Source: Evansella sp041820985 (lineage in GTDB: Bacteria > Bacillota > Bacilli > Bacillales > Salisediminibacteriaceae). From it: a stretch of 64,000 nt of DNA. Both the position numbers and the translations under genes were made by a program. Numbering within the stretch: position 1 is the first letter of the stretch; each line of letters begins with the position of its first letter. The stretch lies in assembly GCF_041820985.1 (NCBI RefSeq), contig NZ_JBGUAU010000026.1, positions 1-64,000 of the forward strand. Reading direction: 5' to 3'. Positions 1-7,942 of this stretch are shown here, piece after piece. Below the pieces are notes generated by a model that was not told the DNA's origin, made no database searches, and saw only the letters and a list, made by a program, of their open reading frames with translations.

Positions 1-139
1 CAGAGCAATAACTCTTTTTTTTGATACAAGCACGAATTCTACTATGTGAAATAGTTCCATCGCCAATCACGTCAAGTCAAGGAGCGATTGACTTTTCATA
101 AAATGTTATCTCGTCTTTACCCTGTGCAATTTTATCGAA

Positions 140-171
140 AAGGAAGCAACGAGAACCGTCCCCACTGCACC
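140..171 (-). repeat. Dispersed GGAAGCA/TGCTTCC hairpin repeat, copy 1
   Basis: Read on the minus strand this is GCAGTGGGGACGGTTCTCG followed by TTGCTTCC. It is a copy of the ~30-bp hairpin repeat seen about ten times in the window. It lies directly behind the cadA stop codon in sense orientation, where it could act as a terminator-like hairpin. Bases 1-139 hold no gene I can support. Confidence 0.8.
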
Positions 172-172
172 T

Positions 173-2329
173 TTATTCTTTGACGCGCATGAGGCGCATG
201 CTATTTAAGGCTACGAGTATAGTTGCTCCCATATCGGATAGGATCGCAATCCATAATGTTAGCCAGCCTGGAACTACGAGTAGAAGGGCTAACAGTTTAA
301 TTCCTATTGCAAAGGTGATGTTTGCTTTGATGATGTTCAGTGCTTTCCGGCTCAGTTTTAACGTAAATGGAAGTTTTCGTAAGTCATCTCCCATTAACGC
401 TACATCTGCCGTTTCCAGTGCTGTATCTGTACCCGCTCCTCCCATTGCAATTCCCACGGTAGATGCGGCCAAAGCTGGAGCATCATTTACTCCATCCCCT
501 ACCATCGCCACTTTTTGATATTTGGTTTTCAATTGTTTAATAACCTGTAATTTATCTTCGGGCATAAGCTCTGCTTGAACACTAGTCACACCAACATGAG
601 TACCGATCGCGTTTGCGGTAGCTTGATTATCCCCAGTTAACATGACCGTCTCTTTAATTCCCGCTTTGTGCAATTGACGGATAACCTCTTTACTAGATTC
701 CCGAACTTCATCAGCAACTGCTATCAATGCTAATACGTTGTCCTGCGTTCCAACTACCATAACGGTTTTACCTTGCTTTTGTAGAGACTCTATTCGACCC
801 AAAGCGTCCTGTTTTAGCTCTACTGCTAACTCGTGAAAAAGCTTAGGACTTCCGATATAGTAGGTTGTTCCGTTAATTTTTCCGCGAATTCCTTTTCCTG
901 TGATAGAAGTGAAATCACTCACCGAAATGATAGAATACGAGATATTCTCCTGATTTGCCTTCTTTACCACTGCCGATGCAAGTGGGTGTTTCGAGCGATC
1001 CTCTAATGCGGTAATAGTAGCCAAAAACTCTTTTTCATCAATGCTATCTTCAAGTACTTCATAATCTGTTACAGCCGGAACTCCCTTTGTAAGCGTACCG
1101 GTCTTATCAAACGCAATCGCTTTTAAGGAGCCAATCTCCTCGAGGTAGATGCCACCTTTCACGAGAACTCCCTTTTTCGCTGCATTTCCTATGGCAGAAA
1201 CGATGGAAATTGGTGTTGAGATGACCAGTGCACAAGGACAGCCTACTACTAATACAGCTAATCCTTGATATACCCACATTTCCCAACTTCCGTTGAAAAA
1301 CAAAGGGGGAACGATGGCCACAAGTGCCGCAACGATCATAATGATCGGAGTATAGTACTTTGCAAATTTATCAACAAATGCCTGAGCAGGGGCACGTTCC
1401 CCTTGGGCTTCTTCCACTAGATGGATGATTTTCGCAATCGTTGTATCTTCTACTAATTTCGTAATCTTTATTTCTAGCAAACCTTCTTCATTTAACGTTC
1501 CTGCGAATACTTCATCATCCACTTTTTTTTCCACGGGAACGGATTCCCCTGTAATTGCAGCCTGATTCACTGATGAGAAACCATGAAGAACCACACCATC
1601 CATCGCGATTTTTTCTCCAGGTTTTACAATCATGATATCTCCAACAACTATGTCATTTACATGTACAAAAAGTTCCTGAGCATTTCGTTTTATCAGTGCT
1701 TCTTTCGGTACGATGGACATGAGGGAGCGAATGGATCTTCTCGCGCGTTCCATGGAGAATCGTTCCAGCTCTTCACTAATCGCAAATAAGATAACAACAA
1801 TTGCTACTTCTCCCCATTCTCCAATAATCGCACCACCAATGACAGCAACCGTCATCAGTGTTTTCATATCAAACTCAAGACGGATGAGATTTCTCACACC
1901 TGTTTGAAAGAGGGGTAATCCTCCTACCACCATCGATACCAAGAACAATAGCGTCGTAACAATGTTCTCCTCGCCATTTACAAACATCGATATAAAGCCT
2001 AATACAACAAGGGCGGTAGCGAAAAGTAATGTTTGATACTTCTTAAAAAAAGGCACTTTTTCATCTTCATTGTTGGTTGATGTAGATCGGGTATCCGCCT
2101 TCTCTGGACTAATCTTTAAGTTTTCAAAAGCACCAGCTTTTTCTAGATCCGCAACGGTCGTGTTACCTTGCACGGAAATTTTAGAAGCTCCGAAATTCAC
2201 TTTCGCATTTTCAACTCCTGGAAGCTTTTTTACATTTTGTTCGAATTTACCCGCACAGTTCGCGCAAGTAAATCCTTGTACTCGATAGACATTTTCCTTT
2301 TGCGGTGTAAGTACTTGCTCCTCACTCAC
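173..2329 (-). CDS. cadA: Cadmium/zinc/lead-exporting P1B-type ATPase CadA
   Basis: Pumps divalent soft metals (Cd, Zn, Pb) out of the cytoplasm at the cost of ATP. The 718 residues show an N-terminal heavy-metal-associated domain with a CANC metal site (residues 22-25), paired transmembrane helices, the CPC transport motif near 364, the phosphorylation motif DKTGT near 407, the HP motif (KHPLASA), GDGVND near 610 and a C-terminal membrane pair containing LSDMGA, the pattern of Zn/Cd pumps rather than Cu pumps. The start is a GTG that overlaps the cadC stop by 8 bp (GTGAGTGA), so the two genes are translationally coupled. Length is normal for CadA. Regulation is expected through CadC. Confidence 0.95.
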   Translation of the reverse strand: MSEEQVLTPQKENVYRVQGFTCANCAGKFEQNVKKLPGVENAKVNFGASKISVQGNTTVADLEKAGAFENLKISPEKADTRSTSTNNEDEKVPFFKKYQTLLFATALVVLGFISMFVNGEENIVTTLLFLVSMVVGGLPLFQTGVRNLIRLEFDMKTLMTVAVIGGAIIGEWGEVAIVVILFAISEELERFSMERARRSIRSLMSIVPKEALIKRNAQELFVHVNDIVVGDIMIVKPGEKIAMDGVVLHGFSSVNQAAITGESVPVEKKVDDEVFAGTLNEEGLLEIKITKLVEDTTIAKIIHLVEEAQGERAPAQAFVDKFAKYYTPIIMIVAALVAIVPPLFFNGSWEMWVYQGLAVLVVGCPCALVISTPISIVSAIGNAAKKGVLVKGGIYLEEIGSLKAIAFDKTGTLTKGVPAVTDYEVLEDSIDEKEFLATITALEDRSKHPLASAVVKKANQENISYSIISVSDFTSITGKGIRGKINGTTYYIGSPKLFHELAVELKQDALGRIESLQKQGKTVMVVGTQDNVLALIAVADEVRESSKEVIRQLHKAGIKETVMLTGDNQATANAIGTHVGVTSVQAELMPEDKLQVIKQLKTKYQKVAMVGDGVNDAPALAASTVGIAMGGAGTDTALETADVALMGDDLRKLPFTLKLSRKALNIIKANITFAIGIKLLALLLVVPGWLTLWIAILSDMGATILVALNSMRLMRVKE

Positions 2330-2705
2330 GATTTTCTACCTCTTTTCCATGGATAACTGCAGTTGATACAAGCATTTTGACATGATCGTCATCTAACGAG
2401 TAAAAAACTAATTTTCCTTCTTTTCTACTTTTTGCTATCCCTAATTTACGCAAGTGACGCAAATGGTGTGAAACTGTTGCTGTCGTTGCAGAAATAATGT
2501 TGGCAACATCACATACACACAATTCCTCTTCTTGAACTAACGCATAGGCAATTTTAAGTCTTGTTTCATCTGCTAACGCTTTAAAGACATTTGCTACAGG
2601 AGCTAAGTTTTCTTGTTCCACAATGGAAGTAACACGTTTTACTTTTTCTTCGTCAAAACAATAAACTTCACATGTATCTGTTGTTTGCTTTGTATTCTCA
2701 CTCAT
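2322..2705 (-). CDS. cadC: ArsR/SmtB-family metal-sensing repressor CadC
   Basis: Winged-helix repressor that should leave its operator when Cd, Pb or Zn binds. The protein has the two Cys sites of CadC: an N-terminal CEVYC and ELCVCDVA in the alpha-3/recognition region, followed by the helix-turn-helix SATTATVSHHLRHLRKLG. I chose the ATG at 2705 because GAAGGTG lies about 7 bp upstream; a longer in-frame GTG/ATG version exists but lacks a better site. First gene of the cadC-cadA operon. A promoter with three palindromes lies immediately upstream. Confidence 0.92.
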   Translation of the reverse strand: MSENTKQTTDTCEVYCFDEEKVKRVTSIVEQENLAPVANVFKALADETRLKIAYALVQEEELCVCDVANIISATTATVSHHLRHLRKLGIAKSRKEGKLVFYSLDDDHVKMLVSTAVIHGKEVENRE

Positions 2706-2717
2706 CGTTTCACCTTC

Positions 2718-2800
2718 ATTCAAATGATTGTTTGATTATGATCCCATTCTAATCTTCGTTTGAATATAAGTCAATAGAATATTCAAATATTCGTTTGAAT
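2718..2800 (-). promoter_or_regulatory. cadC promoter with three CadC-like palindromes
   Basis: Minus-strand promoter: -35 TTGACT (2774-2769), 17-bp spacer, -10 TAGAAT (2751-2746). Three 20-bp inverted repeats share the plan ATTCAAA-N6-TTTGAAT: 2718-2737 (one arm ends TTTGATT), 2746-2765 (left arm ATTCTAA) and 2781-2800 (perfect). The middle one covers the -10 and spacer, the first lies just downstream of the expected start of transcription and the third lies upstream of the -35. The arm sequence is typical of ArsR/SmtB operators, so repression by CadC is the natural reading. Confidence 0.85.
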
Positions 2801-2867
2801 GATAACATTGGTTACAAGTGGGGCGGTTTTTGTGGCTATTGGAAAGTTATCGGCATGATGTTAACAG

Positions 2868-2915
2868 GCCGAAAAAGCACGAGACAATGAATCCCGTGCG
2901 TGCTTTCTTTTTCTT
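2868..2915 (-). terminator. Likely rho-independent terminator
   Basis: On the minus strand AAAGCACG and CGTGCTTT-type arms flank a loop, followed by a T-rich stretch. It stands behind the beta-galactosidase remnant and ahead of the cad promoter, so it would stop transcripts of the former gene. Confidence 0.5.
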
Positions 2916-2973
2916 ATTTATTTGATAGTAAAAGGTGTATAAGGAAGCAGGTGAACTGCTTCCTTATATCACC

Positions 2974-3330
2974 TCAAAAGGAAGCACGAGAACCGTCCCC
3001 ACTGCTTCCACCAACGGAAGTAAGAATCGCAACCCCAAATGGCTCCAATACAACGTCACCGTCCAAGACTTCATCTGTAAGGATGTTGACACGTTTGTCT
3101 TTTACCTGGATCGTCTGCTCTGCTTCCGAATAGTTTAATAGGAAAACATACTCCTTGCCACTTTTAGCTTGTCTTATGGCAAGCTCCACTTTTCGTGGAA
3201 GAACGAGCCACTCTTGAGCAGGAGAAGTAATCAGTAATTCCTCAAGTAGAAAACGTGATAATTCCTCTGTGAAAACTCCGCCAAAATAATAGACCGCTCC
3301 TTTTTTTCACAAACTTTTTCATGCACACTT
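2974..3330 (-). pseudogene. Remnant of a GH42 beta-galactosidase (C-terminal part)
   Basis: The minus strand from about 3300 encodes GAVYYFGGVFTEELSRFLL, then LPRKVELAIRQAKSGKEYV and EPFGVAIL. This is the recognisable C-terminal region of family GH42 beta-galactosidases (trimerisation and small beta domain). A ribosome site AGGAGG and ATGAAAAAG start lie at about 3330, but the frame shifts after roughly seven codons, so only about 100 of about 680 residues remain. The 3' end runs through the dispersed repeat, giving the tail GGSSGDGSRASF, which is not part of the enzyme. The catalytic TIM barrel is gone and the gene is dead. Confidence 0.75.
2979..3009 (-). repeat. Dispersed hairpin repeat, copy 2
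   Basis: Minus strand GGAAGCAGTGGGGACGGTTC then TCGTGCTTCC, with 7-bp perfect terminal arms. It overlaps the 3' end of the beta-galactosidase remnant, in sense orientation. A second small hairpin, GGAAGCAG/CTGCTTCC, lies at 2943-2963. Confidence 0.85.
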
Positions 3331-3368
3331 CCTCCTTATATTTCTCTACACTTAGAATACTACTTTTT

Positions 3369-3397
3369 GGAAGCAATGGGGACGGTTATCGTGCTTC
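3369..3397 (+). repeat. Dispersed hairpin repeat, copy 3
   Basis: GGAAGCAATGGGGACGGTTA followed by TCGTGCTTC. Lies just upstream of the beta-galactosidase remnant, so copies 2 and 3 flank the fragment in opposite orientations. Confidence 0.8.
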
Positions 3398-3544
3398 ATA
3401 CGCTTCACTAAACGAATGAAAAAATGTAAAAAAGAAATGGTAATAGGTTCTAGAAAAAACATGGTATAATCAGGAAAAAATAGTATGTATTAATGAAATT
3501 TGGTTAAATAGAAAAGCAATTTCAATAGCAACAGGGTGGCAAAA

Positions 3545-3676
3545 ATGAGAAGGAGATTACAGAAAAAGCTAGGTAATAGATATAATGTTTTAAAAGTAGC
3601 AAAACGTCAAAAACAGAAAAGAAAAGGAAACAAATGTGTGGCATTCGCAATGGTACCAATGGGAATAAGAGATTAG
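3545..3676 (+). CDS. Small basic protein, unknown (43 aa)
   Basis: A 43-residue reading frame starting MRRRLQKKLGNRYN, very rich in Lys and Arg and ending VPMGIRD. An AGGGTGG ribosome site lies 5-6 bp before the ATG, which is the main support. The stop codon falls at the very start of the ~100-bp repeat at 3672. I recognise no family. It may be the 5' part of a gene that the repeat interrupted, since a broken coding stretch resumes just behind the repeat. Confidence 0.35.
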   Translation: MRRRLQKKLGNRYNVLKVAKRQKQKRKGNKCVAFAMVPMGIRD

Positions 3677-3774
3677 ATAAACTTGACTTATCGCCAAGTC
3701 CTAAAAGGCGAAAGCCTTAGTTTATCTTATACTTTAATCCTTTAGCGAAGTTAAACTTCTCTTAAAGTATAAAA
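3672..3774 (+). repeat. ~100-bp structured repeat, copy A
   Basis: About 88% identical by eye to 29382-29483, in the same orientation. It contains a stem closing on GCCAAGT, a GGC-GAAA-GCC mini-hairpin, and a perfect 9-bp inverted repeat ATACTTTAA (3728-3736) / TTAAAGTAT (3762-3770). There is no coding capacity. It could be a small non-autonomous mobile element or a structured RNA; both copies sit beside damaged genes. Confidence 0.7.
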
Positions 3775-4042
3775 TAGAGTTTGATGATGAAGGATATACG
3801 ATTGACTATCCATATGCAACACATTGGTTTGTGGATATTATTTATCGAACGCATATGGTCTTTGAAAATCAGAAAACTCCACATATTATCACAATTTACC
3901 CTTGTACGGAAAGAGGAGGAACTGATAAAGTTTCCCCTATTCATTACATCTTTTACAAGATATAGAATTCAGAGATGATAATTCCTATATCAGAAAAACT
4001 AGTAGATGATATGAAAAATGATTGTTATTGGGAAGCAGATTA
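3765..4042 (+). pseudogene. Remnant of an unrecognised gene with an in-frame stop
   Basis: Right behind the repeat an open frame reads KYKIEFDDEGYTIDYPYATH, continues through WFVDIIYRTHMVFENQ to VSPIHYIFYKI, meets TAG at 3964, and resumes in the same frame as NSEMIIPISEKLVDDMKND to a TAA ending at 4042. Codon use looks genuine. There is no start codon or ribosome site, because the repeat occupies the 5' side. I recognise no family. It is probably the 3' part of a gene split by the repeat and further inactivated by a nonsense mutation. Confidence 0.5.
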
Positions 4043-4090
4043 ATAGATTTTTGGGACTAGGTAAACAAAAATTGATAGGAGGATGATTAG

Positions 4091-4609
4091 ATGAATAGGA
4101 AGTATCCGATTGGTGAGTTTCAATTTGAAGGTGAGATCACGAAGAATGTTATTAACGAATGGATAAGCGAGATAGAAGTATTACCAAAGTTATTGAGGGA
4201 TGCTGTAAAAGACTTAGATAACGAACAGCTTGATACGCCTTATCGTCCAGAAGGATGGACTGTTCGCCAAGTGGTACATCACCTAGCGGATAGCCACATG
4301 AATGCCTACGTTCGCTTTAAATTGGCTCTTACGGAAGAAAAACCTACAATTAAACCATATGATGAAGCAAAATGGGCGGAACTTCCGGATTATCATTTGC
4401 CAATTGATATTTCCTTATCACTGCTCGATGCAATGCATAAACGCTGGACGAACCTTTTACGTAATCTAAGTTCTACTGATTTGGAAAAGACATTTATCCA
4501 TCCGGAATCTGGGGAAGTTTCTGTTGGTCTAAATATAGGAATCTACGCTTGGCATGGTCGACATCATCTAGCACACATTACTTCTTTGTGTAATTGTAAG
4601 GGCTGGTAA
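4091..4609 (+). CDS. bstA: Bacillithiol S-transferase BstA/YfiT (DinB fold)
   Basis: Metal-dependent transferase of the YfiT/BstA family, which in bacilli conjugates bacillithiol to electrophiles. The 172 residues follow YfiT end to end: GWTVRQVVHHLADSHMN carries the first metal-binding His, and WHGRHHLAHI near the C-terminus the other two. A TAGGAGG site precedes the ATG by 8 bp. It is followed by an unrelated small membrane protein after about 90 bp, so it is probably a single gene. Confidence 0.88.
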   Translation: MNRKYPIGEFQFEGEITKNVINEWISEIEVLPKLLRDAVKDLDNEQLDTPYRPEGWTVRQVVHHLADSHMNAYVRFKLALTEEKPTIKPYDEAKWAELPDYHLPIDISLSLLDAMHKRWTNLLRNLSSTDLEKTFIHPESGEVSVGLNIGIYAWHGRHHLAHITSLCNCKGW

Positions 4610-4706
4610 AGCAGATTCTGCAACTTCTATACTGTTAACAACGTCTCACTTAAAGAGGTCATAGTAGAAAAAACAAATTTGTTGATTTCTGTTAGAGGTG
4701 GAGTTA

Positions 4707-4943
4707 GTGAAGATAAAACACATTTGGATTAGCATTGTTTCCGTATATATAGTGATGAGTATTCCCGCTATTTTTGGAATAGGTTATGTCATAGATTGGG
4801 TTCCAGATGCCACACTTTTTCAAAAAATAAAGGGACATGTAATGACTGGATTTGTTGAAAACTTCCTCTTTAAAATGGTATTAGCATGTAGTGTAGGTAT
4901 TACTACAAGTTTTCTTATATCAAGAAGGCAAAAGATATCCTGA
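4707..4943 (+). CDS. Small two-helix membrane protein, unknown
   Basis: About 78 residues with two hydrophobic segments (roughly 4-24 and 47-66) and a basic end SRRQKIS, which suggests a small integral membrane protein with both tails inside. I chose GTG at 4707 because AGAGGTGG (4694-4701) stands 5 bp upstream; a GTG at 4698 lies inside that site. No family recognised with confidence. Confidence 0.6.
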   Translation: MKIKHIWISIVSVYIVMSIPAIFGIGYVIDWVPDATLFQKIKGHVMTGFVENFLFKMVLACSVGITTSFLISRRQKIS

Positions 4944-4956
4944 AAAGAAGTATTTG

Positions 4957-4986
4957 GGAAGCAGTGGGAACGTTCTCATTGCTTTC
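4957..4986 (+). repeat. Dispersed hairpin repeat, copy 4
   Basis: GGAAGCAGTGGGAACGTTCT then CATTGCTTTC. It lies 13 bp behind the stop of the small membrane protein gene, in sense orientation. Confidence 0.8.
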
Positions 4987-5039
4987 TTTGTTTCGCCAAA
5001 TGAAAGGGAAGGTACTCTGCCTTGTAGTAGGTGAAAAAA

Positions 5040-5078
5040 GAACACTGAAAGTTATATTAGAAACTTTTTCAGTGGTTC
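5040..5078 (-). terminator. Rho-independent terminator of the arabinan operon
   Basis: Arms GAACCACTGAAA and TTTCAGTGTTC, followed on the minus strand by TTTTTT. It lies about 65 bp behind the esterase stop and should end the leftward arabinose-utilisation transcript. Confidence 0.7.
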
Positions 5079-5142
5079 ATTCTTTCACTATTGGTCAGTT
5101 CCCTTGATAACTTTACAATGGTTATCACTAAGGGGCCCACTC

Positions 5143-6072
5143 CTATTTTTCCGGCAGATCGAGTTGGAATCTCTTTAATAGCCACTGCTCACAGAGATCT
5201 ATCCATTTTGCTGCATCAAGATTCAGTAATTCACGGTTACTAGCTGTGGCCTGGTTGGCAAGACTAAGACCATGCTGCCCTTCTTCAAACACGTGCATTT
5301 CGAATGGAATGTTATTCTGCGCCAAAGCCCCCGCCATACGGATTGTATGTTCAACAGGCACAAGTGCATCCTCCGTGGTTGTCCATAAAAAAGTAGGTGG
5401 AGTTACATCGGAGACATGACGAGCAGGACTAATTTTATGTAATAGCTCTTGATCAGGATCTATCGTACCTGTATAAGCAATGTTTGCAACATCAGCAATA
5501 TGCTTTGTACCTGGATCGTCAGATTGCTGTACCCAACTATTTTGTAACGTGAAATCGCTTAGCATATAACCTAAAATCGTTGCAGCAGGTTTTAATTGCA
5601 CCGGAGTCACGTCGAAGTACTCCGTTAGTACGGGATCATTCCAATAAACAGAATACATGGCGCAGTTGTGAGCACCTGCAGAAAAACCACAGATAGCGAT
5701 CTTCTCCGTATCGATAAACCACTCCTCTGCTCGCTCACGAATATATAGCATTGCTTTCCCAATATCGCGCATCGGGTTAGGATATAAGCTCTTTTCATTA
5801 ATCGAAAGTTCCATCCCCATTTCAGGAAACCCTTTTTCTCCGTTCATATAAGTGGAATACCGCAGTACGAAGGCATGATACCCCATCGAAGCAAAACGGA
5901 AAGCTACTGGTTCCGCCTCTCGATCGGAACAGTTTACATAGGCACCACCCGGACAGATTAGAACAGCACCTCGTTTTTCCCCGTTTAATAACTCACTAGA
6001 ATCACTATGAACATAGGATGTTAACGTAACATCTTCTCTATCTTCATACAACTTCTTTACTTCATAAATCAT
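5143..6072 (-). CDS. Alpha/beta-hydrolase esterase, probable sugar acetyl or xylan/arabinan esterase
   Basis: 309-residue cytoplasmic alpha/beta hydrolase of the BD-FAE/acetylxylan-esterase-like group. Visible residues: oxyanion segment CPGGAY (40-45), nucleophile Ser131 in GFSAG, acid Asp235 in TTEDALVP and His268 in GQHGLS. No signal peptide. AGGAGG lies 8 bp before the ATG. It is the last gene behind the arabinofuranosidase, so deacetylation of imported hemicellulose oligosaccharides is the likely job. The substrate is inferred from context only. Confidence 0.8.
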   Translation of the reverse strand: MIYEVKKLYEDREDVTLTSYVHSDSSELLNGEKRGAVLICPGGAYVNCSDREAEPVAFRFASMGYHAFVLRYSTYMNGEKGFPEMGMELSINEKSLYPNPMRDIGKAMLYIRERAEEWFIDTEKIAICGFSAGAHNCAMYSVYWNDPVLTEYFDVTPVQLKPAATILGYMLSDFTLQNSWVQQSDDPGTKHIADVANIAYTGTIDPDQELLHKISPARHVSDVTPPTFLWTTTEDALVPVEHTIRMAGALAQNNIPFEMHVFEEGQHGLSLANQATASNRELLNLDAAKWIDLCEQWLLKRFQLDLPEK

Positions 6073-6375
6073 AGCTACTTCCTCCTATCTTTATATAAAC
6101 TTATATGTATATAATAATCCCTTATCATCACTTAGAAAACAAGGAGAAAGCACAGATCTGCCACAATACGTGATGACCTGCGCTCTCATTGTACCTATTA
6201 ATAAAAACATGCAGCTATGGAGTTAAAAAAGTAAAACTCGCTTGTTACGATAGGTAAATAGATAGTTGTCCGAGCCAACTGTCCAATCACGGGAACAGTT
6301 CTTGTTTAGCATACTATGAAGTAATTTTACCGTTACCACTTGCTCCGCCCCCTCGGTCGCTCCAGTCCAACTTCC
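6073..6375. other. 303-bp gap without a gene
   Basis: Between the esterase and abfA. I see no open frame, repeat or clear promoter. The gap is wide for two genes of one operon, so a separate promoter for the esterase is possible but not visible to me. Confidence 0.5.
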
Positions 6376-7887
6376 TCAAATCCTCCCCAGACGTATCATA
6401 TTCCATGAAAGCTTAGGTAAATCGGATTGAAGATGACCATTGTCTAGTTGAGAAACTCCATTAGAATGAGGCTTTACTTCCTCATTACCAAAAGTATTGA
6501 CTGCTTTTGGGTTATCGTGTTCAAGGACAACATGTTCTATAATTTTGTAATTTTCAAAGCTGCGAGTATCGCATTTTAAATGAAGCGATTCTTCTAAATG
6601 ACGATTAACAGCAAAAATAGTAACCTCTTCTTTATCCTCATTAAATACAACTGCCGATTCTAGATAAGGTATGTCTGTAAACTCCTGGCTATCATATTTA
6701 GGAGATTTGATTACAGGGTTTAATGCAATACCCCTTCCATAAACCGAAGTATAGTAATATGGATAATAAATGGTCTGTTTCCAGGCACCTCCTCCATTTT
6801 TAGTCATTATAGGTGCAATAACATTTACTAGCTGAGCCATACATGCAATTTTAACACGGTCTGCATGGTTCAACATGGTTGTTAGCATGCAACCGACCAA
6901 TATAGCGTCCTCAAAGTTATAAATATCTTCTAACTGTGGCGGGGCAACTTGCCATGGATCGAGTTTTTTATCTGCTTCCTTGGAATGATACCAGACATTC
7001 CACTCGTCAAAGCTTAGATTAATCCTTTTCTTACTTCTTTTTTTCGCTTTTACATAATCACAAGTAGATATAACGGTACGAATAAAGTCGTCCATTGCTA
7101 GAGATTTGGCAATGTAGTTTGCCGTATCATCTTCATAGTTTCCATAATATTGATGAAGAGAAATATAATCTACATACTCATATGTATGATCTAAGGTGAT
7201 TGCCTCCCATTCTGGAAACAAAGGCATATCCTTATTGGAACTACCACAAGCCACCAATTCTATAGTAGGATCCACCAGTCTCATGGCCTTGGCCGTTTCC
7301 GCTGCTATCCTACCATATTCCACAGGGGTTTTATGCCCTACCTGCCATGGACCATCCATTTCATTCCCTAAACACCACGTTTTGATATGATGAGCCTCCT
7401 CATAACCATGCTTAATACGCAAATCACTCCACCTTGTTCCTGAAGGGTGATTACAATACTCTAGCAAGTTCCGTGCTGCATCAATTCCCCTAGTACCTAG
7501 GTTTACTGCCATCATTACCTCTGCTTTTGCTTTTTTAGCCCAATCCACAAATTCATTTGTACCAACATCATTGGTTTCAATGGTACGCCATGCTAATTCC
7601 GTTCTTCTAGGTCTCTCCTCCTTAGGTCCAACCCCATCTTCCCAATGATAAGCCGACACCATGTTGCCACCAGGATATCGGATAATGGGAACCTGCAATT
7701 GAGAAACAAGTTCTAAGACATCCTTTCGGAACCCTTGCTCATCTGACTCGGGGTGGTTCGGTTCATAAATCCCTCCATAAACTGCTCTGCCAAGATGTTC
7801 AATAAAAGAACCATAAATCCGATTATCTACTTTTGCTACCTGATACTCCTTATCTACTAACATTTCTGCTTTCAAATTTCCTGACAT
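6376..7887 (-). CDS. abfA: Intracellular GH51 alpha-L-arabinofuranosidase
   Basis: Releases terminal L-arabinose from imported arabino-oligosaccharides. Its 503 residues match the usual GH51 size, with the (beta/alpha)8 barrel followed by a beta-sandwich. The acid/base is Glu near 175 in CLGNEMDGPW and the nucleophile is Glu near 295 in SFDEWNVWYH. RYPGGN and HEYVDYISLHQYYG-like barrel segments are present. No signal peptide, so cytoplasmic. An AAGGAAGGA site precedes the ATG. It lies directly behind the sugar permeases (about 55 bp), as in bacterial ara clusters. Confidence 0.95.
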   Translation of the reverse strand: MSGNLKAEMLVDKEYQVAKVDNRIYGSFIEHLGRAVYGGIYEPNHPESDEQGFRKDVLELVSQLQVPIIRYPGGNMVSAYHWEDGVGPKEERPRRTELAWRTIETNDVGTNEFVDWAKKAKAEVMMAVNLGTRGIDAARNLLEYCNHPSGTRWSDLRIKHGYEEAHHIKTWCLGNEMDGPWQVGHKTPVEYGRIAAETAKAMRLVDPTIELVACGSSNKDMPLFPEWEAITLDHTYEYVDYISLHQYYGNYEDDTANYIAKSLAMDDFIRTVISTCDYVKAKKRSKKRINLSFDEWNVWYHSKEADKKLDPWQVAPPQLEDIYNFEDAILVGCMLTTMLNHADRVKIACMAQLVNVIAPIMTKNGGGAWKQTIYYPYYYTSVYGRGIALNPVIKSPKYDSQEFTDIPYLESAVVFNEDKEEVTIFAVNRHLEESLHLKCDTRSFENYKIIEHVVLEHDNPKAVNTFGNEEVKPHSNGVSQLDNGHLQSDLPKLSWNMIRLGRI

Positions 7888-7942
7888 AGTATACTCATCC
7901 TTCCTTTTATAGTTGTAACAACTTATTATTTTTAGTCTAGAA

